Shown here in pieces: positions 1-5,424 of a stretch of DNA of 6,109 nucleotides; within the stretch, counting starts at the first letter, position 1; the number at the start of each line of letters is the position of its first letter. The position numbers and the translations under genes were made by a program. The notes under the pieces are model-generated. The model worked only from the letters and a program-made list of their open reading frames with translations. It searched no databases and was not told the origin of the DNA. This DNA comes from an uncultured Prevotellaceae bacterium (GTDB lineage Bacteria > Bacteroidota > Bacteroidia > Bacteroidales > Bacteroidaceae), in contig CALAVF010000365.1 in the NCBI GenBank assembly GCA_937892315.1, positions 1-6,109 of the forward strand, given 5' to 3'.

Positions 1-2
1 AG

Positions 3-521
3 GCTCTGACGAGCAAAGGTAAGGAGATAGATTTCTCTCAGTTCGAAGGTAAGGTGTTGCTGATTGTGAACACAGCCAGCAAGTGCGGTTTCACTCCTCA
101 GTTTGCAGGACTGGAGGAACTGAACAAGAAGTATCAGGACAAGGGGCTCGTCATCATCGGCTTCCCATGCAATCAGTTCAAGGAGCAAGACCCGGGCAAT
201 GACGCACAGATTGAGGAGTTCTGCCAACTGAACTACGGCGTCACGTTCCAAATAATGAAGAAGACCGACGTGAACGGTCCTGCCGCAGAGCCTATCTTCG
301 AGTATCTGAAGACGCAGGCACCCACCGAAGAGTTTCACGGCCTGAAAGCCAAGGCAACTCACGCCATGCTCAAGAAACTCAGCACGAGCGTGGAGAAAGA
401 CAGCGACATCCTGTGGAACTTCACAAAGTTCCTGATTTCGAGGGACGGCGAAACCATCAAGCGTTATGCTCCTACAACAGAGCCAAAGGACTTCGAGAAA
501 GACATTGAGGCAATGCTCTAA
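3..521 (+). CDS. Glutathione peroxidase family protein (thiol peroxidase type), 5' partial
   Basis: This enzyme reduces hydrogen peroxide and organic or lipid hydroperoxides with an active-site cysteine. The frame is open to the window edge, with good family sequence (LTSKGKEIDFSQFEGK) before the first in-frame GTG at 54. The true start is therefore upstream, probably by only 5-10 codons unless there is a signal peptide, so location is unknown. The catalytic Cys is TGC at 84-86 in NTASKCGFT, so it is not selenocysteine. The catalytic Gln of CNQF is at 174-176, and the Trp-Asn pair of WNFTKF starts at 414. A further Cys at 222-224 (EEFCQLNYG) sits where thioredoxin-dependent family members have their resolving cysteine. 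Members of this phylum generally lack glutathione, so thioredoxin is the likely reductant; that is inference. The gene is followed by an OhrR-type regulator and a second peroxidase on the same strand, which suggests a peroxide-inducible operon. The family call is very firm; the substrate is not determined. Confidence 0.93.
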   Translation, partial: ALTSKGKEIDFSQFEGKVLLIVNTASKCGFTPQFAGLEELNKKYQDKGLVIIGFPCNQFKEQDPGNDAQIEEFCQLNYGVTFQIMKKTDVNGPAAEPIFEYLKTQAPTEEFHGLKAKATHAMLKKLSTSVEKDSDILWNFTKFLISRDGETIKRYAPTTEPKDFEKDIEAML

Positions 522-530
522 ACACACCGG

Positions 531-567
531 GAGTGCGATTGAGCCACAAACGGTTCAATCTGCACTC
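531..567. repeat. Imperfect inverted repeat between peroxidase and ohrR
   Basis: The left arm 531-545 (gagtgcgattgagcc) pairs with the right arm 552-567 (ggttcaatctgcactc) around a 6-base loop. The pairing has one G-T wobble and one bulged base. No T-run follows, so it does not look like a complete intrinsic terminator. It could be an attenuator or mRNA-processing hairpin that lowers ohrR expression relative to the peroxidase, or a symmetric operator for a dimeric regulator such as OhrR. I see no TAnnTTTG promoter box in this 60-base gap, so ohrR is probably co-transcribed from upstream. Confidence 0.6.
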
Positions 568-581
568 TCACAAAGACCATC

Positions 582-1022
582 ATGCACCAAGAATTACAAT
601 TAGATAATCAAATTTGCTTCCGTCTCTACACCGCAGCACGGCTCATCACACAAGCATACACGCCGATGCTCAACGAGTTGGGCATCACCTATCCGCAGTA
701 CCTTGTGCTGATGGTGCTGTGGGAGCAGGACGGTCAGCCAGTGAATGACATTGCTCATCGGCTGGTGCTGGAAACGAACACCGTCACTCCCCTACTGCAA
801 CGCATGGAGAAACAGGGCATTGTGGAGCGTCACCGCGGCGAGACCGACAAGCGGCAGCAGATTGTCAGCCTTACCGAAAAAGGCAAGGCGATGGAAGAAC
901 ACGCCTATGAGATTATTCCCAAGGGGATGGGAGAGCAACTGCAAGCCTGTCCGTTGAAGTTGGAAGACTATCTCACGCTGGCTCAAGAACTTGACTCAAT
1001 TATCAACACATTCAAAAAATAA
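582..1022 (+). CDS. ohrR: OhrR-type MarR family transcriptional regulator (organic peroxide sensor)
   Basis: This is a dimeric winged-helix repressor of 146 aa, the usual OhrR length. Residues 7-100 follow Bacillus subtilis OhrR closely: LDNQICF, ITYPQYLVLMVLWE, then the helix-turn-helix and wing (TNTVTPLLQRMEKQGIVER, DKR...VSLTEKG). Cys12 matches the OhrR sensor Cys15. Tyr16, Tyr26 and Tyr37 match Tyr19, Tyr29 and Tyr40, which hydrogen-bond that cysteine. In the family, oxidation of the sensor cysteine by organic hydroperoxides releases the protein from DNA. A second cysteine, Cys123 (QACPLK), lies in the C-terminal helical region and may make this a two-cysteine sensor. The start ATG at 582 gives the right N-terminal distance to the sensor; there is no clear Shine-Dalgarno site, as is usual in Bacteroidota. 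The gene lies between two peroxidase genes, 6 bases before the second, and very likely controls them and itself. A general MarR function is the fallback. Confidence 0.9.
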   Translation: MHQELQLDNQICFRLYTAARLITQAYTPMLNELGITYPQYLVLMVLWEQDGQPVNDIAHRLVLETNTVTPLLQRMEKQGIVERHRGETDKRQQIVSLTEKGKAMEEHAYEIIPKGMGEQLQACPLKLEDYLTLAQELDSIINTFKK

Positions 1023-1028
1023 GCGAAC

Positions 1029-1646
1029 ATGAAGAATCTTCTTTCCACACTCACATTCGCCATCCTTTCGTTGGTGGCACTGCCGACATTGGCACAAAAA
1101 AGCATCTATAGCATCAGCATAAAGAACGATGCCGGCAAGGACGTATCGCTTTCAACGTACAAAGGCAAGGTGCTCCTTATCGTCAACACAGCCACCAAGT
1201 GCGGCTTCACACCGCAGTACACGGAGTTGGAGAACCTCTACGAGAAATACCGCGAGCAGGGATTTGAAATCCTCGATTTCCCTTGCAATCAGTTTGGCGA
1301 ACAGGCACCCGGAAGCATTGCTGAAATCCACCAGTTCTGCACAGCCAACTTCAACATTCAGTTTCAGCAATTCGACAAGATTGATGTGAATGGTGACAAT
1401 GAATCGCCTCTCTTCACCTTTCTGAAGTCAAAGCAAGGATTCGGCGGTTTCGACATGGAGGACAAATTGGGTCCCCTGCTCGACAACATGATGCGGAAAA
1501 AAGATGCCGACTACGACAAGAATCCCAGCATCAAGTGGAACTTCACGAAATTCCTGGTTGACAAAAAAGGAAAGGTCATCCAACGCTATGAGCCGACAGA
1601 CAAAATCAGCGACATCGACAAGAAAGTGGCTGAACTGCTGAAGTAA
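1029..1646 (+). CDS. Exported glutathione peroxidase family protein
   Basis: This 205-aa protein is a second peroxidase of the same family, with an added export signal. Residues 1-22 form a signal peptide: Lys3, a hydrophobic stretch LTFAILSLVAL, and a likely cleavage at TLA|QKS. There is no lipobox cysteine, so a soluble periplasmic enzyme is expected. The catalytic Cys58 lies in NTATKCGFT, Gln88 in FPCNQF, and Trp170-Asn171 in WNFTKFL. Cys104 (HQFCTANF) is the probable resolving cysteine. Compared with the first enzyme it has a region around 136-168 (GFGGFDMEDKLGP...) of different sequence before the WNF motif. The start is 6 bases after the ohrR stop, so the two are translationally close and almost certainly co-transcribed. 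A strong terminator follows about 30 bases after the stop. The periplasmic electron donor is unknown; a periplasmic thioredoxin-like protein is a reasonable guess. Family call firm, export call good. Confidence 0.94.
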   Translation: MKNLLSTLTFAILSLVALPTLAQKSIYSISIKNDAGKDVSLSTYKGKVLLIVNTATKCGFTPQYTELENLYEKYREQGFEILDFPCNQFGEQAPGSIAEIHQFCTANFNIQFQQFDKIDVNGDNESPLFTFLKSKQGFGGFDMEDKLGPLLDNMMRKKDADYDKNPSIKWNFTKFLVDKKGKVIQRYEPTDKISDIDKKVAELLK

Positions 1647-1675
1647 TTCGCCTCACAAACACACATACCATACAA

Positions 1676-1717
1676 ACAAAACGTCCTCTGTGCCCTTTCG
1701 TACAGAGGACATTTTGT
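1676..1717 (+). terminator. Intrinsic terminator closing the peroxidase operon
   Basis: Arms 1676-1691 and 1702-1717 pair over 16 bases with one mismatch around a 10-base loop (core gtcctctgt / acagaggac). The outer part of the stem is A-rich on the left and T-rich on the right (attttgt), so it would work as a terminator on either strand. It lies 30 bases after the peroxidase stop and just before the next promoter. Confidence 0.85.
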
Positions 1718-1743
1718 TATGTTCGCATTTTTTCGTACCTTTG
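1713..1743 (+). promoter_or_regulatory. Bacteroidota-type promoter for the TamL-like gene
   Basis: The -7 box TAccTTTG is at 1736-1743 and is followed by CA. A TTTG at 1713-1716 lies exactly 19 bases upstream, matching the TTTG/TAnnTTTG arrangement known for the primary sigma factor of Bacteroides. The -33 element falls inside the right arm of the preceding terminator. The start codon is about 20 bases after the -7 box, so the leader is very short. Confidence 0.8.
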
Positions 1744-1765
1744 CACATCAAACGGACACAATGAA

Positions 1766-4078
1766 GTGAAACGGCTGCAAAGACATATCATCTTCTTCTC
1801 GTTACTGTGCATGATGATGGCATCATGTTCGGTGGATAAGTACATCCCTGAAGGTGAGCACATGCTGACGGGAGTGGCCGTGACTTGCGACGACGAAGAG
1901 GTGCAGAAAACCTATATGCTGGGCGACTACGTGACACAAAACACCAACTCGAAATGGTTTGGAGCACGTGTGCCGCTGAAAATCTACACATTGTCGGGCA
2001 CAGACACAACGAAATGGCGAACACGCCTGTTGCGGAAACTGGGTGAAGCCCCCGTGCTGTATGACAGCGTGAAGGCTGAAAAGACCATGAGCGACATTCG
2101 GCAGGTGCTGGGGAATGCGGGATACATGAAGGCAACGGTGGAAGAGTTTAAGATGGAGAAAGAGAAGAAAGTGAAGGTGCTCTACAACGTACACCCCAAC
2201 GAACGATACACCATCAGAAACATCTACCGATGGGTGGAAGATAAAGGATTGAGGCAGTTTCTCACGGTGGAAGATACGGTCAACTCGTTGTTGAAGTCGG
2301 GAAGTCCTTTTGATGTGAACACGCTGAATGGTGAGAGAAACCGCATCGCAAACTATCTGAGGAACCACGGTTACTATAAATTCAACAAAGAGGATGTGCG
2401 GTTCAGTGCCGACACGGCCAAAAACTCAACGGAAGTGGACGTGATGGTGCGTGTGAAACTACATCAGGACGATGGTCGAACGGAGGCAACGGAACACAAA
2501 CAATACACCATCGGCAACGTGAACTTCCTCGCCGATGTCGCCGCCGCAAACATCCCCACCGACACCATCCAACACAAAGGCTACCAGTTCGTCTATCAAG
2601 ACCCAGACAACGGTGGAAGTGGCTTACACTTCCGCACAAGCCTGTTGACCAGCCACTCGATGGTACACCCAGGAGATTTGTACAATGACAACTATTTCCG
2701 ACGCACTTACACGAATTACACTCGCTTAGGTGCCATTTCCTTTTCCAATATCAACATTGTTGAACGTCCTGGTTCTGACACACTTGACTGCAACATCATC
2801 GTCAACCACGCCAAGCCCCACTCTTTTGGCTTTGACGTGGAAGCGACCAACTCGGCAGGTGACTTGGGTGCCGCCCTCTCAACTTCCTATCAGAATAAGA
2901 ATCTGTTCCACGGTTCCGAATCCTTCACGTTCAAGATTCGTGGTGCATACGAGGCCATCACGGGGTTGGAAGGGTATGAAGGAAATAACTATGTGGAATG
3001 GGGTGCGGAATCTACTCTGGGGTTCCCTGCCTTCTTGCTGCCATACGTGAAAAAGGAATGGGGCACGTTGCACAATGCACAATCGGAGATTTCGCTGCAA
3101 TATAACATGCAGAACCGCCCTGAGTTTCAGCGTCGTGTGCTCACTGCGGCATGGCGATACCGATGGAGCAACAAGAGCCAAAACATTCAGCATCGTTTCG
3201 ACTTGCTGGAGGTGAACTATGTGTATATGCCTTGGATTTCTCGCACATTCAAGGAGGAATATCTCGATTCGCTGGGCAAGACGAACGCCATTCTGAAATA
3301 CAACTATGAGAATCTGCTCATCACAAAGATGGGTTACACCTATTCTTACAATTCGCTGGGCGCCAGAGAACAAACGTACGGAAAGAACGCTTACACGGTT
3401 CGTTTCAACATTGAAACATCGGGCAATGCACTGAATGCCATTACCCATCTTGCCAACGGAAAGAAGAATCGCGAAGGACAATACACTTTCTGCGGCACAG
3501 CCTTCGCCCAATATGTGCGTGGCGACTTTGACTTCACCAAGAGCATCCGCATCGACAAGAACAACTCGGTCGCCTTCCACTCGGGAGTCGGCATCGCCTA
3601 TCCGTATGGCAATTCCAACCAATTGCCTTTCGAGAAGCGTTATTTCTCGGGAGGAGCCAACAGCGTCAGAGGATGGTCGGTGCGTTCGCTCGGCCCTGGT
3701 GCTTACAACGGCAAGGATAAAGGCATCAATTTCCTCAATCAATCGGGTGACATCAAACTGGATTTGAGCCTCGAATATCGTGCACAACTGTTCTGGAAAT
3801 TCAGTGGTGCCGCCTTTATCGACGGGGGTAACATCTGGACCATTCGCAAATATCGCGACCAGCCAGACGGAGAATTTCGTTTCGACAAATTCTTCAAGCA
3901 AATTGCAGTTGCATACGGCATCGGTCTCCGCATGGATGCAAACTTCTTCATCGTGCGTTTCGACGCTGGCATGAAAGCCGTCAACCCTGCTGAAACAGGT
4001 AGAGACCACTACCCCATCACCCACCATGACTTCAGCCGTGACTTTGCTTTCCACTTTGCTGTAGGTCTGCCTTTCTAA
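1766..4078 (+). CDS. tamL: TamL-like outer-membrane lipoprotein (BamA/TamA, Omp85 family)
   Basis: This 770-aa protein belongs to the Omp85 superfamily, which inserts or transports proteins and envelope components at the outer membrane. It begins with a lipoprotein signal: KRLQRH, a hydrophobic stretch, then lipobox MASC with the lipidated Cys21. Periplasmic POTRA-like repeats follow at roughly 25-130, 135-232 and 245-350; the second contains NERYTIRNIYR and NYLRNHGYYKF, typical of POTRA folds. The beta-barrel runs from about 352 (SFGFDVEATNSAG) to the C-terminal Phe770. The diagnostic barrel-lumen motif is VRGW at 634-637 within GGANSVRGWS. A lipid anchor plus POTRA plus barrel is the TamL form that replaces TamA in Bacteroidota and is expected to partner TamB. 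No tamB lies next to it here: a terminator and promoter isolate it on both sides. The start is a GTG; an ATG at 1761 in another frame reads only Met-Lys-stop. The Omp85 call is firm; the exact subfamily less so. Confidence 0.88.
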   Translation: MKRLQRHIIFFSLLCMMMASCSVDKYIPEGEHMLTGVAVTCDDEEVQKTYMLGDYVTQNTNSKWFGARVPLKIYTLSGTDTTKWRTRLLRKLGEAPVLYDSVKAEKTMSDIRQVLGNAGYMKATVEEFKMEKEKKVKVLYNVHPNERYTIRNIYRWVEDKGLRQFLTVEDTVNSLLKSGSPFDVNTLNGERNRIANYLRNHGYYKFNKEDVRFSADTAKNSTEVDVMVRVKLHQDDGRTEATEHKQYTIGNVNFLADVAAANIPTDTIQHKGYQFVYQDPDNGGSGLHFRTSLLTSHSMVHPGDLYNDNYFRRTYTNYTRLGAISFSNINIVERPGSDTLDCNIIVNHAKPHSFGFDVEATNSAGDLGAALSTSYQNKNLFHGSESFTFKIRGAYEAITGLEGYEGNNYVEWGAESTLGFPAFLLPYVKKEWGTLHNAQSEISLQYNMQNRPEFQRRVLTAAWRYRWSNKSQNIQHRFDLLEVNYVYMPWISRTFKEEYLDSLGKTNAILKYNYENLLITKMGYTYSYNSLGAREQTYGKNAYTVRFNIETSGNALNAITHLANGKKNREGQYTFCGTAFAQYVRGDFDFTKSIRIDKNNSVAFHSGVGIAYPYGNSNQLPFEKRYFSGGANSVRGWSVRSLGPGAYNGKDKGINFLNQSGDIKLDLSLEYRAQLFWKFSGAAFIDGGNIWTIRKYRDQPDGEFRFDKFFKQIAVAYGIGLRMDANFFIVRFDAGMKAVNPAETGRDHYPITHHDFSRDFAFHFAVGLPF

Positions 4079-4086
4079 AATATATC

Positions 4087-4136
4087 GTACCCCTCGGGTA
4101 CGCCACCCCGTACCCGAGGGGTACACTTTTCCTTTT
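4087..4136 (+). terminator. Strong hairpin terminator after the TamL-like gene, built from two nested palindromes
   Basis: Arms 4087-4101 (gtacccctcgggtac) and 4110-4124 (gtacccgaggggtac) are perfectly complementary over 15 bases around an 8-base loop, 8 bases after the stop codon. A T-rich tract (acttttccttttc) follows. Each arm is itself a palindrome of form GTACCC-NNN-GGGTAC, so two small hairpins are an alternative fold. Terminator is the most likely role. Confidence 0.82.
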
Positions 4137-4228
4137 CTGAAAAAAGATTATACGCCCATAAATACATAAAATATGCTGTTCATATAAGAAAAAACATCTT
4201 TTCCTCTCTCTGTTCGCCGAAAAATTCG

Positions 4229-4236
4229 TAACTTTG
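4229..4236 (+). promoter_or_regulatory. aspS: Bacteroidota-type promoter -7 box for aspS
   Basis: TAacTTTG at 4229-4236 is followed by CA and lies 30 bases before the aspS ATG. I find no clear TTTG at the 19-21 base spacing upstream; the -33 element is weak or diverged. The sequence around it (tgttcgc, then ttcgta, then the box) resembles the promoter at 1736. The leader up to the ATG is almost entirely A and T. Confidence 0.72.
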
Positions 4237-4266
4237 CATTTAGAAATAAAATAACACATATATAAT

Positions 4267-5424
4267 ATGTACAGAACACATACGAATGGAGAGTTGAGAC
4301 TCTCCGACGCAGGCAAGCAGGTGACGCTTGCAGGATGGGTGCAGCGTTCTCGCAAGATGGGAGCGTTGACTTTTGTTGATTTGCGTGACCGTTATGGCAT
4401 CACGCAATTGGTGTTTAACGAAGAAACAAACGCTCCGCTGTGTGAACGTGCCAACAAACTCGGTCGTGAGTTTGTGATTCAAGTGACAGGCACTGTGGCT
4501 GAGCGATACAGCAAGAACAAGAACATTCCGACGGGCGACATCGAGATTGAAGTGAATGAATTGACCGTGCTGAATGAGTCCATCACTCCTCCGTTCACGA
4601 TTGAAGACCAGTCAGACGGCGGCGACGACCTTCGCATGAAGTATCGCTATCTGGATTTGCGTCGCAATGCCGTACGCAAGAATCTGGAGTTGCGTCATAA
4701 GTTCTGCATTGCCGTACGCAATTATCTTTCCAACCTCGGTTTCTTGGAGGTAGAAACTCCTATGCTCATCGGCTCTACCCCAGAAGGTGCACGCGACTTC
4801 ATCGTGCCATCACGCATGAACCCCGGACAGTTCTATGCTCTGCCACAGAGCCCACAGACGCTGAAACAGTTGTTGATGGTGGCTGGTTTCGACCGCTACT
4901 TCCAGATTGTGAAGTGCTTCCGCGACGAAGACTTACGTGCCGATCGCCAGCCAGAGTTCACACAAATTGACTGCGAAATGTCGTTCGTGACTCAGGAAGA
5001 CATCATTCAGACTTTTGAAGGCATGGCAAAGCACTTGTTCAAGGAACTGAGAGGCGTGGAACTCAACGAGCCGTTCCTTCGTCTGCCTTGGATTGAGTGT
5101 ATGAAGCGTTTCGGTTCAGATAAGCCTGATATGCGTTTCGGCATGGAGTTTGTAGAACTGGATGACGTGCTGAAGAAGGGTACATTTGCCGTGTTTGACA
5201 ACGCTGCCTACATTGGCGGTATCTGTGCAACAGGCTGTGCATCTTACACCAGAAAAGATATTGACAAACTGACGGAATGGGTGAAGCGTCCACAGATTGG
5301 TGCCAAAGGGTTGGTGTATGCCCGTGTGCAGGAAGACGGCAGCGTCAAGTCGAGCGTAGATAAGTTCTATACGCCCGAAGTCCTGGCAAACCTGAAGACA
5401 GCCATGCAGGCAGAACCGAAATGA
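4267..5424 (+). CDS. aspS: Aspartyl-tRNA synthetase, truncated at its 3' end
   Basis: AspRS charges tRNA-Asp with aspartate in the cytoplasm and is essential. The start [14 protein letters not shown] and the anticodon-binding OB fold (about 1-105, [14 protein letters not shown]) are typical of Bacteroidota AspRS. The class II catalytic core begins with motif 1, ending at Pro165 (VETP), followed by STPEGARDF and the aspartate-binding QSPQTLKQ. Motif 2 starts near Cys217-Phe218-Arg219 ([17 protein letters not shown]). The bacterial GAD insertion domain occupies about 290-380 ([23 protein letters not shown]). The frame then stops at 5422 after 385 residues, whereas the family is about 585. The rest of the catalytic domain, including motif 3 with its GLDR arginine, is missing, so this product could not aminoacylate. 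Sequence downstream is not aspS in any frame but an unrelated transporter on the other strand. The upstream two thirds look intact and under normal constraint, which points to a join rather than gene decay. Confidence 0.93.
   Translation: MYRTHTNGELRLSDAGKQVTLAGWVQRSRKMGALTFVDLRDRYGITQLVFNEETNAPLCERANKLGREFVIQVTGTVAERYSKNKNIPTGDIEIEVNELTVLNESITPPFTIEDQSDGGDDLRMKYRYLDLRRNAVRKNLELRHKFCIAVRNYLSNLGFLEVETPMLIGSTPEGARDFIVPSRMNPGQFYALPQSPQTLKQLLMVAGFDRYFQIVKCFRDEDLRADRQPEFTQIDCEMSFVTQEDIIQTFEGMAKHLFKELRGVELNEPFLRLPWIECMKRFGSDKPDMRFGMEFVELDDVLKKGTFAVFDNAAYIGGICATGCASYTRKDIDKLTEWVKRPQIGAKGLVYARVQEDGSVKSSVDKFYTPEVLANLKTAMQAEPK

Noticed and set aside
84..86. Selenocysteine at the peroxidase active site
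   Set aside because: The codon is TGC, ordinary cysteine; the same holds for the second peroxidase.
595..602. TACAATTA, similar to half of the Bacillus OhrR operator
   Set aside because: It is within the first codons of ohrR, has no proper second half-site, and operator sequence is not expected to be kept across phyla.
2879..4126. Long - strand open frame of 415 codons opposite the TamL-like gene
   Set aside because: It is antisense to a clear Omp85 coding region, has no recognisable domain, and would start inside the terminator hairpin. It is explained by codon bias of the + strand gene.
5367..5424. Insertion sequence or phage attachment site as the cause of the aspS break
   Set aside because: There is no transposase, terminal inverted repeat, target duplication or tRNA end here, and the sequence to the right is a plain transporter gene fragment.
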